This document shows, piece by piece, positions 32,474 through 41,502 of a stretch of 64,000 nucleotides of DNA. The position numbers and the translations under genes were made by a program. Numbering within the stretch: position 1 is the first letter of the stretch; the number at the start of each line of letters is the position of its first letter. The stretch is from contig OX637795.1 in NCBI GenBank assembly GCA_951802425.1, forward strand, positions 124,001 through 188,000. The letters are read 5' to 3'. This DNA comes from Clavaria fumosa. Lineage: Eukaryota > Basidiomycota > Agaricomycetes > Agaricales > Clavariaceae. The notes below the pieces were generated by a model, which was not told the DNA's origin, ran no database searches, and saw only the letters and a program-made list of their open reading frames with translations.

Positions 32474-34957
32474 TCAGCTCTTTCGAGCTTCCTTCCTCGG
32501 CGCATTCTTAGCTGTTATACGGACGCGTAATGCTTCCGTCTCCTCACTGGGCGACATCGCCTGAAGGGTTTTCCCCTTCCCTTCGCCAATCCAGATTGCC
32601 TGTCGGTGCACATCCAGTATCACACAGCGGTCATACATGAACGCCATTCTGACTATGATATCATAGCGATCGATGTTCGCTATATCAAAATACTGGTCCT
32701 CCACCAGTATTCCTCCCAAATCTACCGCTATGCGGCATCCGCATGTGATTGTCAATCGGCTGCCGATACAGCCGAGTTGGATAGGAACTGGATTATCCAG
32801 TTGGAAGGTCGGTACCTTCGTCACCCAGGCAAAGTCCGGGCTCATCAGGTCCGGGGTACTTCCAGAATCGAAAAGTGTATACGCTTTTACACCGTTCACG
32901 GTGATGTAGGCCGCGAGGCATTGCCTAGCCTCCCTTGTCACTACCGGGCGTGATCCCATCCGCTCCTTCCAGACGTGTGCCCGAAACGGCCTGTCGTCGA
33001 CATGGCCGACACGTACTTCTGCCGTGTAGAGGACCTCGTCCTCTTCCAATTCCCGGATTCCAGCGACCTGGTCGCTTTCTGCCTCCTCCTCGAGCTCTTC
33101 AAGGATGAAGAGCTCGTCTGAATTGTACTGGTCCCCGCGACCAGCGTAGTTGTCTTCCGTGACTTCCTCCGGTAGGGCTTCACCCTCCGGCTCCATGCTT
33201 TCAACCGCAGGTGTTTCCGGCGGTTCCTCGGGCTCCGACTCACCCGGCTCCTCTTGTAAGGCGTAGTTCCTTACATTTCCCCTAAAAGCCTCTGGCTTTC
33301 GCTGTGACTGAGGGCACACATTCGCGTAGTGCCCTGCTTTCCTGCACATATAGCATGTTAGAGGAGCTTTCCGCTCCTCTCTGCCTCGTACCCCAATCTT
33401 GGGCACTGCCTTAGGCGGTTCTAGCCGGGGTTTGCTTCCTCCGGTTTGGACGCGCTCATCCCGCGCGCGGTCGATCCGCAGGGGAACAGGTTCCCCTGGC
33501 CTCCGGTCTGTGTGCGGCCGATACGGCTGCAGTCTCACAAACCTCTGCCCCACAGGCATTCTGCCTGTAGGCGGGTTTCCTTTGGGACCTGCCCGGTTCC
33601 CTACCAAAGGCACTGCCCTCCGCTGCTGGAGGTAGTGGAGGGTCGCTTCCACTTGGCGACTAGCGTCGATAATATCCTCAACCGAGGATAACTCGATGCT
33701 AATCGCTCGAGTTTTGAAGATGGCCTCCACCATCTCGTTAGGCAGTCCGTCCAGGAACTGCCTTTTCATCATACCGGCGTCAGGCGGGGTGAGCATTCTC
33801 TCCGCCGCCTGGGCCAATTCGTTCCAGAATCCCAAGGCGCCCTTCGCCTTTGTAAACTTCACCTGATAGAAGGCATCCACTGCCTTCTGGGCCGTTACCT
33901 CGGTCCGGAACCGCTTAAACATAGCGGTTATCAATTCCTCGAAGGTCCACCTTCGAGGAGCACGGGATAGACCCATTACTTCTTGGGTATACCAAGTAGC
34001 GGCTATTCCGCTTAAGCGTGACCCCGCTAGCATAACGCGTTGGTGCTCCAACTGCGGGCCGACTACTCTATAGAAGTAGAAGTAATTAAGGAGGCCATCG
34101 AGCCACCTTTCCCAGACGACGAGGTCGTCTCGTCCGTCATAAAGCTCAGGGGGGTCAATCTTAATCCCCCTAATCTCAGCTATTGCCTCAGGCAATAGCG
34201 AGGTTTTATCTTGTATCATCACGAGGTAGCGATGTAATACATCGCTCTGGTAGTTTGTAGAACTCGGGGACACCTCCCGAGTAATCTCCCGCTCCTTCTG
34301 GGGTGGTTCCATCCATCCGAACAGGCCCATCTGGCCCGTTGGCTCTCGCTGACCCAGCTGTGGGTAGCGCGACATAAGCCGCGGCTCCAGCCCCGCTGTT
34401 TCTCGAGGGCTGCTGCCCTCCATTCCTGGTTCGCCAGGGGTTTGAGAACCGTCTGCGCGGTTCTCCCTTCGCCACCCTTCCTCGCGGTCGGCTGGCGCCT
34501 GACTCGGCGGGGCAGGCCCCCCTTTGGGTTCCAATGAATCACGGTGTTGCCGCCGTAAGGGAGCCGCTAGCGCAGTTCCCTGCTCATCTAGCGAGTCCAA
34601 CACCCGCCTAACGTGGGTAGCCTCCTCACTTAGCCGTTGCCGAATAGTGGCTTGGCGATTTTTCATCGCCCTTACAAGAGCCTCAAACTCTTCATCCTGG
34701 CGGGAAAGTTCCGCCTGAATGTCCGAGAGTCTCTCGGCTACAGCGTTAGCTCGCGCTATCGCTGTGGGCTCATTTCCACTATTGGAGGGAGCCCGCGAGC
34801 TTGACCGCTCTCGCGGCCACCTCTCGCGGGTTTCTAAGGGCTCTCTGCCCTTTCCTTTTGAAGGTCCGGCCTTCTCGAACGATGGCGCCTCGCCAGTGAC
34901 TTGGCGCGTTGTGGCGCCCTCCTCGTGTCGACAGCGTTTCGGACCTAATGCTGTCAT
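32474..34957 (-). CDS. Element D Gag with protease domain
   Basis: 827 codons, uninterrupted. The order is a charged N terminus with a heptad-rich stretch (about 70-125), a retrotransposon-Gag capsid domain (LDGLLNYFYFYRVV..., WTFEELITAMFKRFRTE), a CCHC zinc knuckle (CYMCRKAGHYANVC, about residue 534), an acidic spacer and a pepsin-like protease with FDSGSTPDLMS (about residue 695). It is the only intact canonical frame of this element. It would act in the cytoplasm to assemble particles and process Pol. Confidence 0.88.
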   Translation of the reverse strand: MTALGPKRCRHEEGATTRQVTGEAPSFEKAGPSKGKGREPLETRERWPRERSSSRAPSNSGNEPTAIARANAVAERLSDIQAELSRQDEEFEALVRAMKNRQATIRQRLSEEATHVRRVLDSLDEQGTALAAPLRRQHRDSLEPKGGPAPPSQAPADREEGWRRENRADGSQTPGEPGMEGSSPRETAGLEPRLMSRYPQLGQREPTGQMGLFGWMEPPQKEREITREVSPSSTNYQSDVLHRYLVMIQDKTSLLPEAIAEIRGIKIDPPELYDGRDDLVVWERWLDGLLNYFYFYRVVGPQLEHQRVMLAGSRLSGIAATWYTQEVMGLSRAPRRWTFEELITAMFKRFRTEVTAQKAVDAFYQVKFTKAKGALGFWNELAQAAERMLTPPDAGMMKRQFLDGLPNEMVEAIFKTRAISIELSSVEDIIDASRQVEATLHYLQQRRAVPLVGNRAGPKGNPPTGRMPVGQRFVRLQPYRPHTDRRPGEPVPLRIDRARDERVQTGGSKPRLEPPKAVPKIGVRGREERKAPLTCYMCRKAGHYANVCPQSQRKPEAFRGNVRNYALQEEPGESEPEEPPETPAVESMEPEGEALPEEVTEDNYAGRGDQYNSDELFILEELEEEAESDQVAGIRELEEDEVLYTAEVRVGHVDDRPFRAHVWKERMGSRPVVTREARQCLAAYITVNGVKAYTLFDSGSTPDLMSPDFAWVTKVPTFQLDNPVPIQLGCIGSRLTITCGCRIAVDLGGILVEDQYFDIANIDRYDIIVRMAFMYDRCVILDVHRQAIWIGEGKGKTLQAMSPSEETEALRVRITAKNAPRKEARKS

Positions 34958-35170
34958 CAGGGGCCGGTGACGCCACGTCAGCCCTTAGCGGGGGTTCACC
35001 GCTGGGCTCGACAGAGGGTCCTATTCCCTCTGGCTGCGTGACGCCTGTGTCGCACAGAGATCCTACCAAGGGAGGAGTTTCTCCTCCCTTCCTGTTGTGC
35101 TTCTTCTGTGCGGCTATACGGGTGTAACCCATTTCTAGCCACACTCGTTGTGTTGAAGGTTCAAAAAAGT

Positions 35171-35396
35171 TGTAATACTTTCTATCCCTCAAAAGAACCG
35201 GACTCAACTGTATATTGAGTATGGTAGTTCTATGTAGAGGGATCTACCCTCTCTGTACAGTCGCGACGTGATATATATATAGGCGAGCGGCCCTCTAGGG
35301 GCTGCTGAGGTAAGCATAGCCTAAGCGGCTATGCTAGTAGACTATTATGGTATGTATATTATGTAATAAAAGAATAGAAAAGGCCTATAGCCTACA
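35171..35396 (-). repeat. 5' LTR of element D
   Basis: 226 bp, matching 26454-26680 with a few differences (GACGCG against GACGTG). It is followed on the plus strand by TTGTC, the right target duplication. Confidence 0.92.
35269..35283 (-). promoter_or_regulatory. Putative TATA element of D 5' LTR
   Basis: Minus-strand CCTATATATATATC, about 120 bp into the LTR. It is present in both LTRs. Confidence 0.4.
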
Positions 35397-36940
35397 TTGT
35401 CGCTGGCCAAGGGCTCAGCTGCGGTCATGGTAAATGTGAGGGTGGCACGGGCAGCAGACTTGCAGTCAGCGGGGATCAACGGGCATGTATTCGAGAAATG
35501 CCCTTGACCCATGCAATATAAGCAAAGTCCAGCAGCCCGGTGGAGAGTGGTCTGCAAGGTGTGGATTTCTCCATCTTTCCCTCCTTCGGCTTCGTTACAG
35601 GGGTCGAGGCAGGTTTGCCCGGAGCGGATGTCATGATGGGGTTGGTTACTGGAGTGGGCGCAGGGCAGTTTGAGGATTGGTTGTTGGCAGGTTTCGCATT
35701 GCAGTCTTTCATCAGGTTTGACAAATTTCCGCATGACAAGTCGCCAGGTCGCTTTCTGTATTGGACGGATGTCGGAAAGCGGCCTTGTTCTTCCTCGCAT
35801 TGCCAGTACCGCTGCTCAAAGGCCAAAGCTTGTTGACGGAGTCTGGTGAACTCCTGCTCTCGACTCGTGTATTGAAACTGGTCTTTGATGCAGTTGGTGA
35901 GCCCCTGGTAAAAGGCCTTGGCGAGCATGGTGTCATTGTATCCAGTGTAGGGTGCGTGCGAATTGAAGGTGATGATGTATTCTGTGATGCAGGAATTGTT
36001 GGGCATCTTCAAATTATGCAGCATGCTCTTCGAAGTCATATGTGGGGGGGGGGTTTCTGAATACCAGAAATAATTCCATCGTGAAGTTATCCCAATTGTC
36101 CAACATTGTGGGGGGCAGTTGCTGGACAAGGTATGGCATCCACCAGGTATTCGCTTGATCTCGGAGATACAACGTGGCGAATAGAGCACGATCCCGATCA
36201 GTAGCAAATTTCCGTGGCTTCCCCAGAAACCATGTAATGCACTGCAAGATGAACATTGTTAGCCATGCTGGGTCCTTACCCGTGAAGACGTCGGGCTCCT
36301 TGAGTTTGGGGCCGTCGTCTCCAGGTGCCGTGTAGTAGATGTAGTATGGCAGACTGGCGGGCGGATTTCCAATGGGTACCACAGGAGGTACCGCTGGCGG
36401 AATTCCTTGCGGAATCCCCGGAATCTCGAAAGGTCGTGGCAGCAACTGTGGCAGGAGGCTCGGGGTTGGCAGCAGCAGACATCGTGACCCTCATGCTGAG
36501 GATGGTGGGTTGACACTGGGTATCAGAAAAGGAAGCACTGGTAGCACTCCAGAGTAGTTAGTTGTGAGTAGGGATAGTGGGGGTAGTACTGGTGTAAGTG
36601 TATATCTCAACACAAGAGCAGGGACTGAGGGTCGAGGTAGTGGAGTAGGGCTTGGAGGCATTGTGGGTGGAGCAGGAGAATACAGGGTTACTGGGACCAA
36701 GGGGTTGGAGCTCCCCGAGGAAACCAAACCTTGTCCGAGCATCATCCCTAACAAAGCGGACACAGAGGCTGGGGTCTGGGGATCCGAAGGTTGTTGGTCG
36801 GGTGTGTATGGATGGCGAGGGGTCTGGGGACCCGAAGGTTGTTGGTCAGGTGTGTATGGATGGCAAGGGGTCTGGGGACCCAAAGGTTGTTGGTCGGGTG
36901 TGTATGGATGGCGAGGGGGCCTGAGGTGGCACTGTTTCAT
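35397..36940 (-). pseudogene. Gypsy relic C: Gag region (upstream part)
   Basis: Minus-strand frames give KEPDVFTGKDPAWLTMFILQ, ATLYLRDQANTWWMPYL and LVQQLPPTMLDNWDNFTMEL (Gag capsid), ADRDRALFA-like and QEFTRLRQQALAFEQRYW, then a CCHC knuckle (CLYCMGQGHFSNTC) and EPLASDN, where element D interrupts. Reading continues into the protease at 26453. At least two frameshifts split the capsid. The N-terminal 150 residues are Pro-rich with three 16-residue repeats. Confidence 0.82.
36780..36925 (-). repeat. 48-bp tandem repeat (3 units) in relic C Gag
   Basis: GGTCGGGTGTGTATGGATGG recurs every 48 bp. The minus strand encodes HPYTPDQQPSGPQTPR-like repeats, and the length is a multiple of three, so the frame is kept. 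Confidence 0.85.
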
Positions 36941-37694
36941 CCCGATGAGACCTCAAGCACATCCTTGGCAGGTTGGGTTGGGGTGTCTTTGGCACAGCAT
37001 ACAACATACTGTCAAGAGTAGGTCAATTCCACCAAAATACAAGTGTAAACAACAGTGAGGGAGGGTGTAGCAGTAATTCTGATGGTGAGAGGGAATTCTG
37101 CATGCAAGCTGCGTTGGCAGGAAGAGGCGCAGATACAACAGGAGGAGGTGGGAGGTAGCAGAACAACATAAGGGGGGGTTTTGACCTGGAGACCACATGA
37201 GAGGGTGGCCACTATGTGATGCCCAGTCCAGTACCTGAGGCAGCTCTCGACAGCGATCCTTGTGCATAAGCGGGTAATCGAGTTTATGTTGTATGCTGTA
37301 GTAACTACTACAACCTTGGGGTTTATATAGTAAGTGGTATCTAAAATAGGATAGCGTAGGAGAAAATCTGCAAAGAAGAAGTTATAAAACAAAGACCAAG
37401 GAATTGCCCAGAAACATGTTTCAGCCACAGTATCCAAATCCCCAAATCTAATATTGTTAAGGGACCTTCATTAACTCATCTGGTGACCACCCTGCAAGTC
37501 CTAAACTGACTCCACTTGTTTCCCAAGTTTCCTGATGTCAGCTGAACAATGGCGAAGCATGCGGAGTATGTTGGAATTTCGACCCATGCATGGTATTGCT
37601 GATTGTCGATTTGGGACAGCAGTCGGGCGGCGGAATTACATCGGGAGTAGTTGTGGTGTGTGCGGGTGCGTCAGGCGGCCCATAGTGGGGTGTG
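36941..37694. other. Non-coding stretch beside relic C, possible leader or LTR
   Basis: By position this should be the leader/5' LTR side of minus-strand element C. It has mostly AT-rich sequence with direct words such as GTAGTAACTACTACAAC. No second copy exists in the window, so LTR borders cannot be drawn. Confidence 0.3.
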
Positions 37695-38369
37695 TTGGGT
37701 TGTGACACCTGCCTGATATGTAAACCTACCAAATTCTCCTTAATTTAGAGTTCTTAAATGGTATGTTAGGATTACTAGTTAAGGGGCTATGTTGAATCTT
37801 TCCAAATGTAGTAGATATGCAAATTTGAGTATAAATAGCTGACGGAACCTCACGTTGCAGGCATCATTACATACCCACTTATCGATCACACCATCCCCCA
37901 AGAGGATTAAGCCTATGTCTAGCCCAGCAAGGAGCTAAGGACAAATTTAGTTAAACTAAGGACTAAATCTAGTTGAACTAAATCTAGTAATTGCTGACTA
38001 AGGACTTAGTCTGGTCAAGTGATCTGGGTACCCAAGGGTACCCAGGCTTTGATCGAGCCGCCCTATGCCGACTCCCTCGGCACGGTAAGTATTGAGCAAG
38101 TTACAGATATCTTGGTATAGGGTACAAGCTGTTCTACTGTACAATGGCTAAGCCCATGGGATGTTGTGACTTAGGTTACTAACTAATAATAATATCTGCC
38201 CAAAGCAATGCCTTGCTAGCAGTGTTGGTTTCAATACTGTTAGCAGGAAGGTATGGAACTGGAGGGTCTACTAGTCCTGTAGGCCAACTGCATAAGGAAT
38301 TGAGGACCTGTCTGAGTCATCCTGATTCTCAGTGACTCATTTCTGACTGCACCCAGTACCAGATCCATA
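37695..38369 (+). repeat. Diverged, internally deleted LTR related to element A
   Basis: From about 37727 it follows 8530-8945 of the element A LTR with many substitutions, keeps TATAAATA (37830-37837), then jumps at about 38140 to the part matching 9217-9448, ending AGATCCATAA. About 270 bp in the middle and about 1 kb of the 5' part are missing. It is an old solo-LTR relic showing element A's family was active before. Confidence 0.85.
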
Positions 38370-38637
38370 AAAGATGTGCAATGGGGTTCAGGTGGTAGGT
38401 ATGCATAAGGTGTGTTAGGGAAGGGCATTGCAAGTACAGCCTGGTGGTTGTGAGTGTCATGTAAGAGCAGGGAAGGTCGGAGAGGCTTCTGGAAGGGGAC
38501 TGCAGGTTCCAGAAGTGTGTAAAGGGGCTCGCAAGGTTGTAGAAGGCTGTTGGGAGGTTCATAAGTGTCAGTAGAGTCTGCTTGGGTAAGGGAAAATGAA
38601 TGGGTCCTGACAGGCCACTCACATATATATACTGTGT

Positions 38638-38731
38638 CACAACTGTACAGAGGGGTGGATCCCTCTACATAGAACTACTAGCTCAATATACCATTGAGTC
38701 CAGTTCATTTGAGGGATAGAAAGTATTACAC
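38638..38731 (+). repeat. LTR scrap of element D family
   Basis: Matches the reverse complement of about 35171-35262 (GTACAGAGGGG...GGGATAGAAAGTATTACA). The orientation is opposite to element D. The other end is lost. Confidence 0.8.
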
Positions 38732-38876
38732 CTGTGAAGGACAAGGGACCATCACAGTCATGAGAAAAGAAGCCTGAACCCCACTCTCAGTCACCTTCAC
38801 CCCTCACCTTCACCTTCATGAACACTCTTATTTAACAGAAGTTGGCCAATGCTGCATTGGCCAAGTGTTGTGGGTA

Positions 38877-39531
38877 AGGGTCAGCAGAAAGTGGAGCATT
38901 GGCCACTTGGTAGTGAATGGTATGGGGGGTTAGAGGGGGTATAGGGAAAGGGTGTGGGTGCTTTACATAAGTGTTTTAGTGTCCAGGTCCAAAGATCCCG
39001 GGAAAATGAGTTTTTTGGGCATTTTCAGGGGATCTTTGAAAGTAGAAGCTTAGGGGATCAGGTAAGTGGCCATAAACCATTGATATACTATAGAGAATGT
39101 CTCCTCAAAGTTTCATAGGCCTCCCATGCCTACGCATTGTACAATATGCTATTCTTTGTAATGATACACTAGGAAGAGGCCAAAATGAAAACCAGGGGAT
39201 CTTTTGAAGTAGCAAGTGGGGTGAGACATGATCCATACAAAAGTTGTATTGTTTTACCTATAGAACATGTCTACAAGGTTCCTATAACACATTTTGCAGT
39301 TTTTTATTATGTGGCCAAACTTGCATTGGCCATTTGTTTTACAGCTAGGGTCTTGGCAAAGTGGCCTATTGGCCAGAATCTATAAGCGGTTCAAAAATCC
39401 TGAAAATATTCCTGGGGTTAGGGCACCTATTTGACACTAGGTTCCAGGTGTTTTGAGTGTGGTATACCTTATGCTTCCAAAGATCCCAGGTTCCGAAACT
39501 ACAGTGGCCAGCTGTGGCCAGATGTTAGAGA
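38877..39531 (+). repeat. 655-bp direct duplication, copy 1
   Basis: The block from GGGTCAGCAGAAAGTGGAGC to CATTTGTTTTACAGCTAGG (about 470 bp) recurs 655 bp downstream and is nearly identical, with a unique spacer of about 185 bp between. A 66-codon frame in it has no known relatives. Confidence 0.88.
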
Positions 39532-39987
39532 AGGGTCAGCAGAAAGTGGAGCATTGGCCACTTGGTAGTGAATGGTATGGGGGGTTAGAGGGGGTATAGG
39601 GAAAGGGTGTGGGTGCTTTACATAAGTGTTTTAGTGTCCAGGTCCAAAGATCCCGGGAAAATGAGTTTTTTGGGCATTTTCAGGGGATCTTTGAAAGTAG
39701 AAGCTTAGGGGATCAGGTAAGTGGCCATAAACCATTGATATACTATAGAGAATGTCTCCTCAAAGTTTCATAGGCCTCCCATGCCTACGCATTGTACAAT
39801 ATGCTATTCTTTGTAATGATACACTAGGAAGAGGCCAAAATGAAAACCAGGGGATCTTTTGAAGTAGCAAGTGGGGTGAGACATGATCCATACAAAAGTT
39901 GTATTGTTTTACCTATAGAACATGTCTACAAGGTTCCTATAACACATTTTGCAGTTTTTTATTATGTGGCCAAACTTGCATTGGCCA
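39532..39987 (+). repeat. 655-bp direct duplication, copy 2 (interrupted)
   Basis: Copy 2 is broken at CATTGGCCA by the element at 39988-41481 and resumes at 41482 with CATTGGCCATTTGTTTTACAGCTAGG. It therefore gives the exact empty site. Confidence 0.9.
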
Positions 39988-40301
39988 CAAGACTTTACAC
40001 TGGTCCACCCATTCCAATGGACTCCACCGGACTCCTCAGACTCCAGTCAGACTCCTCGGACTCCAGTTGGAGTCCTCAGGACTCCACAGGACTCCGAACC
40101 AAGTCCCACTGGACTGTGATTGGACTGGGTCAGGACTATGATTGGACTCCACTGGACTGTGTTAGGACTGTGATTGGACTCCACTGGACTGTGTCAGGAC
40201 TGTGATTGGACTCACTGGACTTGATTGGAGTCCACTGGATTCCTCAGGAGTCTGCACGGAGTCCACTGGAGTCCACTGGAGTCTGAGCATAATGGAAGAA
40301 A

Positions 40302-40400
40302 ACAAATGTCACCAGCCAGAGTTGAACCCAAATCCTTGTGTCGCTTGGAAATGCAGTTACCAGCTATGCCATGCAGCCACAGTTATCTTAGCCAATATAA
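40302..40400 (-). repeat. tRNA-like (SINE-type) module, minus strand
   Basis: Reverse complement of the module at 40880-40985. The minus strand has box A TGGCATAGCTGG (40360-40371) and a box B with one change (GGGTTCAACTC, near 40318-40328). Confidence 0.7.
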
Positions 40401-40449
40401 TCCCTATAGCCCTTGTCCTGAGCTCTGTGGAGTCCTTAGGAGTCCTTAG

Positions 40450-40860
40450 GAGTCCTGAGGAGTCCTTGGGAGTCTGACTGGAGTCCTCAGGAGTCCTTAG
40501 GAGTCCAACTGGAGTCCTGAGGAGTCCAACTGGAGTCCTGAGGAGTCCGACTGGAGTCTGACTGGAGTCTGACTGGAGTCCTGAGGAGTCCAACTGGAGT
40601 CCTGAGGAGTCTGACTGGAGTTTGACTGGAGTCTGGCTGGAGTCCTCAGGAGTCCTTAGGAGTCCAACTGGTGTCCTGAGGCACTGCACAGAGTCATGAA
40701 GTCAATTCTGACTGTAATAACTGACTGCAAATACTCCTTGAGACTTTGCCTGCAATCTGCATGGAGTCCTGAAGACTCCAGTCAGACTCCTGAAGACTCC
40801 AGTCAGACTCCTCAGGACTCCAGTTGGACTCCTCAGGACTCCAGTCGGACTCCTAAGGAC
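40450..40860. repeat. GGAGTCC-type degenerate satellite
   Basis: Tens of short units such as GGAGTCCTGAGGAGTCCAACT on the left and GGACTCCAGTCGGACTCC on the right, so polarity flips near 40690-40770, the centre of the element. The unit is about 10-20 bp with two alternating words. Confidence 0.85.
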
Positions 40861-40879
40861 TCCACAGAGCTCAGGACAA

Positions 40880-40985
40880 GGGCTATAGGGATTATATTGG
40901 CTAAGATAACTGTGGCTGCATGGCATAGCTGGTAATTGCATTTCCAAGCGACACAAAGATCTGGGTTCGACTCCAGCTGGTGACA
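40880..40985 (+). repeat. tRNA-like (SINE-type) module, plus strand
   Basis: TGGCATAGCTGG (40921-40932) fits the pol III box A consensus and GGTTCGACTCC (40964-40974) fits box B exactly, 31 bp apart. A D-arm-like stem (GCA/TGC) and a T-arm-like stem (CTGG/CCAG) exist, but the acceptor arm does not pair, so this is a tRNA-derived sequence, not a tRNA gene. Confidence 0.75.
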
Positions 40986-41169
40986 TTTTCTTCAGCTGTG
41001 TTAGGACTCCATTGGACTCCGTGTGGACTCCAGTGGACTCCAATGGACTCCATGTGGACTCCAATGGGACTGCTCCAATGGACTCCAATGGACTCCAGTC
41101 CATGGCTGGAGTCCACTGGAGTCCACTGGAGTCCACTGGAAGAAATTCCATTGGACTCCTGGCCAAGTC

Positions 41170-41410
41170 CGACAAAGTCCTTGCTGGCTCCAATGGAGTC
41201 CTTGTTGGCTCCAATAGAATCCTTGCTGGCTCCAATAGATTCCTTGTTGGCTCCAATAGAGTCCTTGCTGGCTCCAATGGAGTCCTTGTTGGCTCCAATG
41301 GAGTCCTTGTTGGCTCCAATGGAGTCCTTGCTGGCTCCAATGGAGTCCTTGCTGGCTCCAATGGAGTCCTTGTTGGCTCCAATAGAGTCCTTGCTGGCTC
41401 CAATGGAGCT
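41170..41410 (+). repeat. 21-bp tandem repeat, about 11 units
   Basis: The unit GTCCTTGCTGGCTCCAATGGA varies at two positions (GCTGG/GTTGG, ATGGA/ATAGA). The period is a multiple of three, hence open frames, but no gene is inferred. Confidence 0.9.
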
Positions 41411-41502
41411 GGTTGGACTCCAATGGACTCCATTGGAGTCCAGTGGAGTCCATCGGAATGGGTGGCCAAGTGTAAAGTCCTCATTGGCCATTTGTTTTAC
41501 AG

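Larger units (their letters stand above)
26454..35396 (-). mobile_element. Degenerate chromovirus 'element D' (minus strand)
   Basis: An 8,943-bp LTR retrotransposon with LTRs of 227 bp (26454-26680, 3') and 226 bp (35171-35396, 5'), TG...CA ends and a perfect TTGTC duplication. Order along the minus strand: gag-protease, RT, RNase H, integrase, chromodomain, accessory ORF, polypurine tract, LTR. Pol carries at least three nonsense codons and two frameshifts, so this copy is dead. The two LTRs differ by a few bases. It is CpG-rich compared with most of the window. Confidence 0.93.
39988..41481. mobile_element. Fold-back-type DNA element with 9-bp target duplication
   Basis: 1494 bp. The ends are inverted copies (AAGACTTTACACTGGTCCACCC and, from the right, AGGACTTTACACTTGGCCACCC), with the duplication CATTGGCCA at 39979-39987 and 41482-41490. 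The interior is built from GGACTCC/GGAGTCC words and two opposed tRNA-like modules, so most of it can fold on itself. No transposase is present. A 9-bp duplication with long inverted repeats fits a Mutator-like or fold-back non-autonomous element; the family is inferred. Confidence 0.85.

Noticed and set aside
40921..40980. Functional tRNA gene
   Set aside because: Box A and box B fit, but the acceptor stem does not pair and the T stem has lost a base; it is better explained as a tRNA-derived retroposon head.
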